A stretch of 64,000 bases of DNA, taken from the NCBI GenBank assembly GCA_003993805.1, contig RSEF01000014.1:7643217-7707216 (forward strand), in the 5' to 3' direction. The notes beneath the pieces were generated by a model. The model ran no database searches. It saw only the letters and a list, made by a program, of their open reading frames with translations, and had not been told where the DNA came from. The translations under genes and the position numbers were made by a program. The stretch's first letter is position 1. Each line of letters starts with the position of its first letter. This stretch comes from Himantopus leucocephalus. Taxonomy: Eukaryota; Chordata; Aves; Charadriiformes; Recurvirostridae. Below, piece by piece: positions 26,520 through 38,089 of this stretch.

Positions 26520-27460
26520 ATGTTTTCTAACTGTGAGACAATTATTTTTAATATCTAATTAAATTTCCCTTCTTGTGAGCTCCGTCTTTTTTTTATTATT
26601 ATAGCTTTGGTAGGCCACAAGAGTTAATTACAGTCCTCTTTGCAGTGGCCTGTAACATACTTGAAAATTGTCAGCCTAGCTATTCCTCCATCAGCACTAT
26701 CTTTTTTAATTAATTAACTCAGTCAGTGCGTTCTTCAGTTGTTTCTCCGGTCTCAAATATTAATTTCATGCAAATTTTCACTCATATTATTGACTTCTCC
26801 CCATTTTGCATAGATCTATTTTAAAATGGGTGGTCAGTTCCAGACATCATCCGGCTGAGGTTTTCCTGTCACCAGGGTGGAATAATTAATTACCACCCAG
26901 GCCTTCTCATATTCCTCTTAAGTTTCAAAATGCTCTTTGTCTCAGAACTACAGCATGGTATTAAGTCATTTACGTTGAGATGCTGTAGCCATTGCTCCTT
27001 ATTTTGTGTTTGTCCACTTAATTTTTCTTGTTTCTCACTTCGCAATTGTTTTTATTGAATTTAATTGATTTCGGATAGTTTCTCCCATTTAACAAGTTGC
27101 TCTTGAATTATTGTTCTGTCTTCCAATTACGTTGGCATTATCTTGATGTAGTTTGTTCCTTCTGTAAGTATGTATTAAGTGATGTCACTGGAGCTATTGA
27201 ATCAAAATAGTGAATGCAATCAATTCCCTGTTAACTGAGAGGGGTGGGGACAAATTAAATGCTGGAAAAACATTATTGGTGTCTGGAGCCACACTGAGTC
27301 AATGCAAATTCAGCTGAGGCTCAGAGCAGCATGAATGTGCGCAGTGTCAGCGTGGGTCTGTAAACAGTACGAACACGTTCGCGTGGCGCTGTGCCCGAGG
27401 TAATGAGCCTTCCAAGAAGGACTGGGGAATGCAGTGCAGAGGCACTAAATCTGGTTGCGT
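26520..27460. promoter_or_regulatory. candidate conserved non-coding element block (TAAT and octamer motifs)
   Basis: This block has several homeodomain-type cores (TAATTA at 26624, in 26707-26720 and in 26882-26892, and TTAATTGATT near 27060). It has two perfect POU octamers ATGCAAAT (26768-26775 and 27302-27309). A 30-base near-palindrome with a TAATTA centre lies at 26872-26901. Simple repeats are absent. This texture is typical of deeply conserved vertebrate enhancers, but conservation itself cannot be judged from one sequence. The motifs are seen; the enhancer role is inferred. Confidence 0.3.
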
Positions 27461-29354
27461 AAAGAATGCAGCCACAGTTGCTTGGTCCGGACTACTTAAT
27501 CTTGCCTGTACAGAACCAGCGCTTTTCTTTTTACATTGTGGTGTGGATGAACTAAATCGTCCTCATAGACATGCTAGAAAATACGCTCATCTCTACTGCT
27601 GAACAGATGCTGCAAACATCGTCCTGCATATATCCTGAGAACTTAATGTAGGTATGTTGTTACCTACTGGTAACCTTTCATGATTTTTTTGGCGTATTTT
27701 AAGGGAGAAAAAGAGTAAAACCAATGACTTTTGATGGCAATCCTAACACAACATTAAAAAGGATAAATCTGGAAAGGCTCTTCTGAATGTTGAGGTCACT
27801 GCAGAACTGCACAGTTGCACACAAATATGCCAGAAATTACTGGGGAAAAAAGAAAAGACTTTGAGTTGTCATGTGAACCTAAATGAAATACTTGAGCACA
27901 CGTTTAAGTCTTGCATTTAAGTCATAACACTTAACATGAGATTTTTCTCTTGCAGCAAAACTGGGAAATACGAACTGACATGTTGTTTTGATTTTATTTT
28001 TTTTTTTTTTAAACCACTTGGTAATCTGAAAGGTGGGGAACTGACTCTTTTCTAAAAGCAAATCACCCTTGGCTAGTAATGAGTACCCTAAGAAAAATAA
28101 GTAAATGGCAGAGCATCTAGTTCAGGTCACAGCGTGCATTCAGTGCATGGGATATATTTCCTAGGGTTTTTGACTTGTCAGTTACTCAGGTATAGAGCAA
28201 ACCGTGTCTGGTTAATTTGTTTGAATGGCCTGACAAACCCATCTTGGCCTCTGGGTAAAGTTGTGTCAATACAGATCAGTAATGAGGAGGAATTCCGCTT
28301 TATACAGCAGTGACATACCGAAACTGAGAACTTTCTGGGTTTGGGTGATTTACCTGTCTAAATAGTCTTTGTCTTCTGGAGCTGGTCCTACATACAAAGA
28401 GAAATACTATTTTCTGTTCCTTTCAACAGTTAATGATTTTGCTATACATGTACTGTTCATGGCATATACTTCTTTTCTCGAGTGTACCATTTTTTGTAGC
28501 TGGACTCCAGGATTTTCAACTGGAAACAAACTCAAGGAGTTTCCTTTTGTACATATAAGCAAACTCTTTTTTTTTTTTAGTGAGCAATCTGTTATTTCAA
28601 TAGTAATGGAAAAAATGCAGTGATCCAGAATCCTTTTGCCAGAAATTGGAAGGTTAAAGATGGGTTTTCATTTAGAATGCAAATATTTCATTTTTCTGAG
28701 ATACATTTTTATTTTTTTTTCCTTCCAGAAAGCCTTTTCTGATGTAATTGCCTTTCTGTCTGTTTAGGGGTGGGTAAACTTGTAGTTTATGGTGCAGTGT
28801 ATCTAAAATAGTGCTATAATTTATTTTCATTCTGTTAACAGGAGTTGTTCTTCATAGTCTCTTACTGACTGGTTCTGTTCTCATCTCTTCCATGTTTTAA
28901 ATTAGTTTTCTTATGCACCTTGGTTCTTATGTTAGAGTTTCCCAGAAGGGCTGGTGGTGGGGGGAAACGTGCCAACATTAGGTCAGTATGCGTAAGGAAA
29001 AAAACCCACCTCATTCTTGTGTGTTTGGATAGGGTAAGGAGTGCAATAAATACAGATAAATTTACTTTCTGGTCTAGTCCCAGTACTCTACAGAATGGGC
29101 ATAACTTATGGTTCCCTCAAATGATGTGTGTGCAGGTCAGATATTTAAACTAAAGAATGTGTCTTCCAGCTGCACAGGAGTGCATGTGTGTGTCTATTAG
29201 GGCTTCTGGATGGAAGGGGCTTTTTATTGGACTTGTGTGCCAAACAAAAATATTTGTTTGGAATTGAAACAGGAAAGAGATCCAAATTTGTTTAACAATA
29301 TCATCTAAATACAATGTAGTCTGTCATCCTCCCAACCCCCCAGAATGCAGGATT

Positions 29355-29462
29355 CAACACACATATATATACATGATATTTAATAGGTGTTTTTAGATAA
29401 TGGAATAATATAATAGAGAAAAATATCTATTTTAATATATTGAATATAACATACATAGAAAA
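29355..29462. repeat. AT-rich low-complexity tract
   Basis: About 100 bases dominated by A and T with (TA)n-like and 'taatataat' stretches. No feature beyond base composition was seen. Confidence 0.6.
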
Positions 29463-30049
29463 ATTGAAAACACGTATCACAAGTCTCTTTTTATAGGAAA
29501 TACTGCTCTAGAACTCTCTTCTGACTTGAGATTCAAAAGGCTTCACTTAAGTCAGGTAAAAGCAAAACAGTGATTGAAGTTCTCCAGGTTGTGCCTCTCG
29601 GTGATTGAACAGCTTGAGGGGGCTGGGAGGCTGGTGGGGGTGGTGGTATAGCTCCAAGAAAGGTGGTTTGTTTCAGAAGAGATTTACAAGCATTCAAAAT
29701 GAGCTATGACTAACCTGGCACCCTTGAGTAACTGGAGAAAAGGAGCCAAGTCAGAAAAACAAACACAGGGGAACTTAAGCACATTTTCACCTGGTTCAGC
29801 AGTAACCAAAAGAGGAAAGATTATTGCCCTGAGTGTTCATCTTAATTTCTTTGATATGTCATGTAATCAATTGCCGACTGTTTCCAGGAAAAATTCTGTT
29901 TAAAAAAAGACTTACTGATTAACCAGTCTGAATCAGTGAATTGATTGGGAGAGCTCTTGCTCAAGCAGTTGCCCCAACTTATCTGCTGGGGATCCCTAAA
30001 TACTGAGGAAGAGGGTAGTAATAAGCAGTCTAGTTTGCAACCTGCTTGT

Positions 30050-30300
30050 GCTGATCGGCCGCGGGACAGAGCGGGATGTGTCCGGTGAGAGGAGCCCGTG
30101 GGGACTGGGGAAGGCGGTTTCAGCGGGCAGTGGAGGTGATGATGGACCTGCCAGGTGAGAGAGGCTCCAAAGGAGGAGACGCAGTGGCAAGAGCCCGGGT
30201 GCTGCAGCCTTAGTGTCCCTGATGCTGCTGCTCAGCACCGCTCAGAGGGGGCGGTCTCATCGTTGTTGTGACGTTACTGGGTTTGCTCTTGTTACGAGAG
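30050..30300 (+). promoter_or_regulatory. USP22: intronic CpG-dense patch with candidate alternative first exon
   Basis: About 15 CpG occur in 250 bases by hand count, with a GC box (gggggcgg, 30247-30254) and a CRE-like site (tgacgtta, 30269-30276). Inside it an ATG at 30076, preceded by an in-frame stop at 30052, opens a frame of 26 codons that ends in ATGATGGACCTGCCAG at 30154 before a consensus donor gtgaga. The frame ends in phase 1, as exon 4 does, so splicing to exon 5 would read MMDLPG followed by LRGLINLGN. The product would lack the ZnF-UBP domain. No TATA box was recognised. The exon is a prediction only. Confidence 0.3.
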
Positions 30301-30833
30301 CTCCTGGAACATTTTTGCAGTTTGTTCAATACTTTTATGTATCTGGATCGCGCCACATCTTTTTCATTCACTTAACTGAATTGTTATAGTCTAGTCTTTC
30401 AAAGCCACCTATCCGTTTTCCCTTCCTACTACCTCCTCTGTTTAGTGAGGGTTTTTTCTGTAGCTTGGTGATTATATAAAACTGGGAAAGGTTCAGTGTA
30501 GGGATGCGCAGTGTTTTCAAGCTTAGCCTCTTGCAAACATCTCTTGTCTTGCTTGCAGCTCAGCAGTTTGTAACTTCTCAGCGTCTTGAGTGGTTCATAT
30601 TATTTTAGCATTATGGGTTTTCTTTATCGAGTTAGTTCTGCCTCTCCTATCTCCTAAATTTTTACCCTTTTTGGAAATACTTTTGGATTGACAGAATAGT
30701 TTTGCCATTGGTCCAGGCTTTTTCTTGAACATAAGCTGCGTTAACCAGCACTGCAGTAGCTTACTCCTATTGTAGGTATTTCAGAGGTCCACTATTAAAT
30801 GCCTTGGGGGGGGCAGCAGTCAAAAGTGTATCA

Positions 30834-30880
30834 TAAAAAAAACCCAAACCACAACACCAAAAAACCCGAAACCAAACACC
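30834..30880. repeat. A/C-rich low-complexity tract
   Basis: Runs of A interrupted by C (aaacccaaaccacaacaccaa and similar) over about 47 bases, of the same type as the tract at 15425. Confidence 0.75.
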
Positions 30881-33800
30881 TTAACATCTGACAAAGATGA
30901 TTATTGACTTATTGAAGGAACTCTGTTCAGTGTCTGTTGAAGCGTCCTCTCACCAGGAGTAAAACTGCAAGTCCACCTACGAGCGCCTAAGAGGCTCACC
31001 GCAAGGTTGAAAGTTCTCCCACAAGGCTGTTGCTGATTGTGTATGGTCTCAGACTTGGGGTTGTGACAGACCACCTTCATTCCACTTGAACAGCAAATTG
31101 TGTGCAAGTATGTAATTTGCTGTGCAGTCATCGCTCTGCGGGTATAGCCTTTAACTTGCTTCTAGGCAGAGCGTATTCCAGGGTTGGTTTTAGTAGCTTT
31201 TGACCATACTCTGAATTTTATAGATGTTCCAAAGTTTGTACTTGCAGAACTTTTTTGGTTAAATTCTTTTCTCAAACTCACTATGTCTTCCTCAAGTGGT
31301 GCCGCTGATGTGGCCTGAAAACCAACAGAATATTGTGTGGGCGTTATTAACTCTTGAAATATATGTGAAAGGGGGTGGGGAAGTCCCCAAACATTTCATA
31401 CACTTTTATTCTGTATGTGCTCCTCTAATGGGCACTGGAACCAAAGCCCGTAGCAAAGCCCTCCTGGAAGTTGCGGGCATCCTCCTAGCAAAGCATTACA
31501 GTGTAGTCAGCGGTTTTTCAGTTCAGCCATGTACCAGGTCACATAAATGTTTTCCATCCTGCTATGTTTTTCATCAAAACTGTTTGGGGTCTGTGACATT
31601 TTTGAATATTATTTTTGCAGTATTTAAAAATCAGCCAAACGAAACCTCCAGTTTCTGTCTCGATACCTTTCTGCAATATGAAGAAGGCATAATACCTAAA
31701 TACGGTGGCTTATCACTGAAGGAATAAATGCGTGCTTTTGCCTTGTATCTTAGAGTTGGTGGGAAAAGTATCAGACGTGGTTGGCAGAACTCGCATGAAT
31801 TTCAAGATAACTTTTGAGAATTTTATGTCAAAATTTTCCTATTAAAATGCGAACTTCATGTGGTCAAACTGTTTGCTTGCACCCTTTAGGAATAAGCAAA
31901 GGAAAAGAAATTAATTCTTTACAATGTTTGAATTTAAAGAATACAACTTGTACATTTTTGGAAACTCGGATTGTGCTTAACGCTTTCTTTTTTTCTCCCC
32001 AAGCCCCCGATTATTTTTTCTTTTATGGCAGATTGCATGCTGTGTGTTTGCTGGTGGTAGAGACATCGAATTGTTAATTTAGTTTTCAAGATGATGTGGT
32101 TGAAATTTTTTTCATTTAACTTCGCTGCGGCAAAAGTTTATGTAGCTTTTTCTTAAACTGTTGTCAAAATAATTTAATACCTGAGTGCGTCATCGGTAAG
32201 TTTGCAAAAAATGTTCTGTAAAAAGCTCTGAAAAAAACTTTTCTAATACATTTGACTTGGTATTCTGCTTCTGCAGTTACATGTGGGTTTCATGCCGCCA
32301 CTGAGAAAGGATGCTTCAACTGAAGCCATGTGGAATAAATTCACCAAAGCTGCATGGCTCTTTTTTCTTTTGGTAACTCCCAAGATCACTAATGTCAGAG
32401 AATGTCATGCTTTTTCCTGTGTAGACCTGTCATTTCATGTATCTGCATACTGTTGCTTTCAGAAATTAGTAGATTTTTGTTTTTCTTTCTTTCAAAAGGG
32501 ATTATCTTTTTAGAAAAATTGCTGTCACTAACCCCATTAGCAAAACTATGCTGCTTCTGCATGAAAGTGGGACAGTAGCGCATCGGCCTGGCTGGGGCTG
32601 GTGTTAGTAACAGCTCCGTTCTGGTAGTGTATGGTATGGTCTGCACCTGAAACTTGAGAGCTGAAAGAATTTGGGTGTAGTTTTAGGTGCTAAGAAGTTG
32701 GGCTGTTCTCCCTTGAAATCCATTTTCAGAAAGACGTTCTTAAATGATGTTGCAGTTCTTGTTGGTGAACATAGGGTGAAAACTCCAAATTGTTCTAGAA
32801 ATCTTCATTGCCACGCTACACTGCATGTTTCCAAGGGTTATGTTGAACTCTCTAAATATTTCAGTGAGCACTTCCTCAGCTTGCACTGACTTCTGATACT
32901 GTCTGAAGGAGCTTCAGGGAAACATCAACACCAGATGGGGAACTGGGAGGGCTGGGGCTAGGGGACAAAAAACTGCTCTGAGGTGTTGCCAACCTGTGTT
33001 TAATGTAAAAAGGATCTGAAGCTGCCTGCGCTTTAGTACATCTGAATGATACCCTGGTTGTCTCACAAAGTTGCATTATATAGTGACCTGTGTTCTCGCT
33101 TCCAGAACCTTCGTTCAAATAAATCGCAGTTTCTGTGTGGTAATATTTGTTCAGACTGGTTTGTCTGCTGCCTTTCCTATCCCAGCGCGAAGCCTAGTTT
33201 GACACAAACAGAACCTCTTCCAGGAGGGCGAGATAGGCACCCGATTGGTTTTTCTGTATTTTTGTATTCATGTGTGGTCCTCTCGTTTCCCCCCTTCCCC
33301 ACCTTTAATAGCTGTACAGTTGCATTTCACAGAGAAATGGAATTTCCTTATCTTGTTTTGGTTTTTCCATCTCGCCTGCGTGGGTGGACTTGCAGAACCA
33401 GTGTTCTGGATCTCCCTGCATCACAACAAGCGTTGTTGCCCAGTATTGCAGATCTATTACTTAGCGCATTTGAAAAAACGAAGGCTGTTACTGGAAGAAG
33501 ACCGAAGAACTGAAGCTGACAAAGGTAAGCCAGCTGCTTACAACCTAGTTTTGAGACCAAATGTAAAAAGAACTTCCCAGATGGGTTTACCTGTGCTCAG
33601 GGCATTGCAGAAGTAGATTTCTTGCTGCTTTGCTTACGCCCCGCCTGTCCAGCATGTGACAGAACGCGAGTAGTGGCTGTGGACCATGCATGATGATTAA
33701 AGGGTATTTTCTTTTTTATGATTATACCATAGATGACAAGTTTGTCATGACAGCAATATTAAATTATTCCAATATCTACATCAGCAAGGTTCAGAAGTAA

Positions 33801-36800
33801 AACAGGGCTTTTCTGCCAACTACACTTACCGCAAGAGCGCATATCTCTATATAGAATATATTACGTATCTCACTGGTTGCTCTTGCTCATTTCGGAAACA
33901 GTTCATAAGAAACAGAGGTAAAGATGACACTATGAAGCACAGCAGAAGTTTGCAGAGTACCACAGCTTTATTACTAGAGGTTGGATCCCGTTGGCAGTCC
34001 TTAGACAGTTAGCCCACTCCTCTGGACAGATACGGTCCACTGATGAGATGCTAGGGGAGATGACTGTTGATGCTAGCAAAAGTGGACTTGCTGCATTTGG
34101 GGGTTTGGCACATTATTTTTCTGTTAATTTATGACCCATGTGTTGCAATGCTGACTATTCCAGTTAACTATTACCGGGCTTTATTAATGGGGAGGGAATA
34201 GGTGTGGCACACACAAGTCTCTTACATTCTTAATATTTTATTGACCAGAATGCTGTGTAGGCTTTAATTTTTAGCTACTTTCCAACAAAAGTTGGGCTTT
34301 TTTCCATATAAGTTAAGCGAAGAGGGCGTATTGTTCTGAGTTCAGTCAGATCTTTAGTTTACATACATCAAATTTTGATGTTTTCCAAGGTGCTGCAATT
34401 AGTTACGCAGTATCCTAGCTGTAGTTCAGTGCGTCATACCTGTTTCATTTCTAACGTCGGTTCAAGAAACATCATAGCAGCTGCAGTTACTGCTCCCTCA
34501 AGGATAAGGTTGATATATACTCCTTTACGTTTTTCCCTTTTCAGCCAAGTAAGTTCTCGTGTTTTGCTACATTCACCATTTTCTTATTTTTATTAGGGTT
34601 TGGAGTATTCACGTTGCAGCCTTGTCTGTTTTGCAGGTTACTTTGTCTGGGTTCGTTCAAGTGAAGTCATAGCGTATGAAGCACTCTGTTTAGACCCGTG
34701 AAAAACTGACACCAAAAGACCAAGCGAGTAGAGTAAACCAAGAGAGCCTTCTGAGTTTGACGCCTGTAACTAGTCTTCTGGTGACAACTTTGAGGAAGAT
34801 TTGATTCTTGTGGTCACAGGGAAAGAAGGTCCAGCCACAGGCATGTAACAAATGATGCTTAATAAATGATTCCAAAAAGCTGCCTTTATGTGTTTGCTTT
34901 TACTCGTGATTGCTCAATTAGGTATCAAGAAGAAAAGTGATAGGGTGAGTCTCTAGATGTACTTCTGGTTTTCCAGTTGTCTTCTGCGCTGCACAGGCTG
35001 ACTTTTGAATTCTGGTGATAACCAGAGGGGATTGAGTTTTCCAGGGAGAAATAGGGAGAGACCATTCTGCTTCTCAAAATACCCTGGTGCGTCTCAGGCA
35101 TCTTCCAGGCTTCTGTTCGCACAGTCTGTGGTTTAAATAAAACCAGTAAGTTTTAAATGGAAAATACAGGGGAGAGGTAGGCAAGAGGTACCGACCAAAC
35201 ATTTCTTCACTTGCACAGCATGAACACCTTTCTGTCGTGACATTGTTTGCAGAGACGTGTAGACTGGGGACTGAAATAGGATTGCGTACAAAGTTGAAGC
35301 ATCACACCGTATTTCAAGCTGCTACAAACAAATTAACTATTTAACACTTTGCTAATGTTGTGCGTACACTTGTTGCCTCCCAGCATGAAAATAAAGCAAA
35401 TAATTGCAGTAAGCTTTCTGCCCAGTAGAAGTTACTGTAATATAATGAGAAACTTTGTCCTGCACTTGGAGTAAACAGAAGCAACAGGAAGCTGTTGGAA
35501 GGGGGACGGTGTTGCATTAGATACAGGGGAAAAAAAAAATTCAGAGGGCTCTGAGTCCACCGCCTACAGCTTAGTATGCAGTTCAAGCTGATGCAGTGCC
35601 TTTTCTCTCTGGTAACATAGCAACTGGACCACACCTCCTCCTGCTGAAAGATGCTAAAGAGCCCTTTGAGCACTATCTGGTGTACTGCAAGGGAACTGCA
35701 CCAGTTTTAATTACCACAGCATTGCCAGCTGCTATTTTATTTATTTTTTTTTCACCCCCATGGAATGGCAAGGAAATTCTCCATTCTCTGTCAAGTAATC
35801 CTGGTTTTTTCATTCACCGTTTGTGTAGTAATCCCATTTCTGTTGCGGAAGAGGACTATGTTAATTTTAAATTAATACCAGAATTGTACCTATCAGTGAA
35901 TTTTATCTTGTTTTGAAGTAAGTTTTTGATTAAAAATAAGCATTCTTGTCCACCTGATGCTTTTCTTGTTTAGCACTCCTGTATGGTGGTATTGTGTTAA
36001 CATTTTGGAAGAATACTCGAGGATTTGAGCATGTTTTTCTTCTCGCTTAGACTTTGCAAATGACTGAAAAGCTTTCCCCACTCCTAACCTCTCTTCTGTT
36101 GTGCAACAAAAGAGCTTTCCTTTAAGCATCTTGGTTTCCAAGCACAAGAAATCGTCTCTGGGCAGTACTGAACGTTTGACTTAAGGTGTGATGAATCCTC
36201 TTATGCCAAGTTGAATTTTTTTGATGTATACTGTAGATTGATGTTTAACTTAGCTAAAACAAGCGTGGAACTAGTATTGTTCGGAGATTCTCTTTAAGGT
36301 TGTTTTGTTCGGATCTCGGGTTTTGTACCAAAAAAAAAGAAAAAAGGATACGCAAAGTCTGCATTGGATGTCACAGCCTGACTTTGTTTTGTCGAGGCTG
36401 TTTCCTTTGCTGCCTTAGAAAAGTAACGGTTGCGTTATAACAGTACAAAAACCTTATTCTGGCTTCGTGACCTGCATGAGGGGAAAGCCTTTTAAGCTAT
36501 CTGAGAACTTACTACTTGATTTATTTCAATGTATTGGTTTGGTTCTATAGTGACTTAACCAGTTGTTGCCATTGCACTTTGGTATCAGCTTGGGGACGGG
36601 GCATGTTCTGGTGGTGTACGGTAAAAGAGCCGTTGCAAAATAACGCTATTGGTGTTGCTGTACTTTGAGGTTTACTTTCTTCGGAGAAATTTAAAGCAAA
36701 TCCTAGCATAGTTCAGAATGTTCGTGTCAGCTTGTGACTTGAGTACATCAAAATCAATAGCCTACCTAAAAAAATCTAAAACTCTGTCCTTGGAGCTGTG

Positions 36801-36914
36801 CATAGACAGTAAATCTGTGGCAATATTGTGAAAACTATATAAAAATGCAAATAAATATACCATTTTGTTAACTCGATAATGCTTATGCATCCCCTCCCCC
36901 TTCTGTCTTTATAG

Positions 36915-37084
36915 GTCTACGAGGGCTAATCAATCTTGGGAACACATGTTTTATGAACTGTATTGTCCAGGCACTTACCCACACTCCACTGCTGCGAGAT
37001 TTCTTCCTCTCCGACAGGCACAAATGTGAAATGCAAAGCCCCAGCTCATGTCTGGTCTGTGAAATGTCTACGCTTTTTCAGGAG
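36915..37084 (+). CDS. USP22: USP22 exon 5 (catalytic cysteine box)
   Basis: The 170-base exon follows acceptor ctttatag and opens the USP catalytic domain. After the completed glycine codon it reads [20 protein letters not shown] and goes on to [15 protein letters not shown] and [12 protein letters not shown]. The cysteine in GNTCFMN is the catalytic nucleophile (Cys185 in human numbering) and the asparagine before it fits the family's oxyanion-hole position. The exon ends exactly on a codon (phase 0) at GAG before the strong donor gtgagt. Relative to human USP22 as recalled, only R to K and S to T differ. Without this exon the enzyme would be dead, and its 5' phase of 1 sets which upstream exons can be joined. 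Confidence 0.98.
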
Positions 37085-37932
37085 GTGAGTGCTGTTTCCC
37101 ACAATAGCGTCGCCTTTCCACAGATGCTGGCTGGTTCTTACCCCAAAAGGGATCGTGTACTATTTGCAAATCTAAAGGGGTTGCAAATTATGTTTCCCCT
37201 GAAGGTGTTGCAAAACAGAGAGTGAAGGTTGAGTGAGACCCTCCTGTCAAAAATGGGACCCAACCGCTGAAAAGGAAACTACTCGCCTTTTAAGTCCTAT
37301 TCTTAAGTCACCCTTGTTTAGTCAACGCTGGTATTGGAAATAATTACAGTGCTGCCTGCTCTTCTGAGACTGATCTGCAAGTCTTTAGTCTTAAAGCTGA
37401 ACATGTGCTTTAATTAAAGGTGCAAGTTGTAACTGGAAAATATGTCACAGGCTCTTGGGTGATAATGGGAGTGAGAATAAAGCAATAGTATATAGCCTTG
37501 CCGTTTAAGGCATTGGATTATGTAGGTCTGTATGAATACTTTAAAGATCTCGAGTCAGGGCTTTCTAACAGGCATTAACATCTTTGCTATCACGTCTTCC
37601 GTGGAAATCCATTAATGGTCAGGAGGATGTAGAACAGTGAAGGCGTCGGCACAGTTTGTACCTTCCATGTAGGAGCTGCTCCTCTTTCCCTTTCTCACTC
37701 GGGTGGCTGGCTTTGCAGCGTGCCTTTCTCATAGGTCTGATCTGTGCTGCGTGAGACAGGCACAGTCTTTGCCTTAATAAATAGTCGAAGAGCTTTATTA
37801 ACTACCTTAGTTCCACATCAGGGACTATGGCTAGACATGGGCTTCTAGTTTTAAGATGAGTCTTTAAAAACAAACAAACAAAGCTCTGTGCTTTTCCCTC
37901 AGTGATAGATCTGCTTTCTTGGTAAGTTTAGG

Positions 37933-38007
37933 AAAAAAAAACCAAACCCGAACAACCAAACAACATACAAACAAAACAACCAAAAACCAAAAAAAACCCC
38001 AAAACCT
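37933..38007. repeat. A/C-rich low-complexity tract
   Basis: About 75 bases of A runs separated by one to four C (accaaacccgaacaaccaaa and onward). It abuts a 17-base direct repeat, listed separately. Confidence 0.75.
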
Positions 38008-38010
38008 ACA

Positions 38011-38089
38011 GTACGTGCTGTCATGGAGCATTTGAGATAGCTGGAGATGTCTGTACACAGAGCATGTCCTGTGTACGTGCTGTCATGGA
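38011..38089. repeat. 17-base direct repeat pair
   Basis: The word gtacgtgctgtcatgga occurs at 38011-38027 and again at 38073-38089, with 45 bases between. The left copy sits three bases after the A/C-rich tract. It may be a local duplication or the footprint of a small insertion; no element is recognisable between the copies. Confidence 0.7.

Larger units (their letters stand above)
12549..36914 (+). other. USP22: USP22 intron 4 (largest intron in the window)
   Basis: A phase-1 intron of 24,366 bases with donor gtaagt and acceptor ctttatag. Most of it is AT-rich sequence with no recognisable content. Items listed separately are A/C-rich tracts (15425-15507, 30834-30880), a G homopolymer (23248-23261), an old CR1 tail (about 24252-24405), two CpG-dense patches (25985-26440, 30050-30300), an AT-rich regulatory-looking block (26520-27460), an AT-rich tract (29355-29462) and a possible cryptic exon (33452-33524). 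A smaller GC- and CpG-enriched patch also lies at about 18480-18790. Confidence 0.85.

Noticed and set aside
31296..31727. 143-codon plus-strand open frame in intron 4
   Set aside because: The composition is ordinary, no domain is visible, and neither splice signals nor promoter features fit. Treated as chance.
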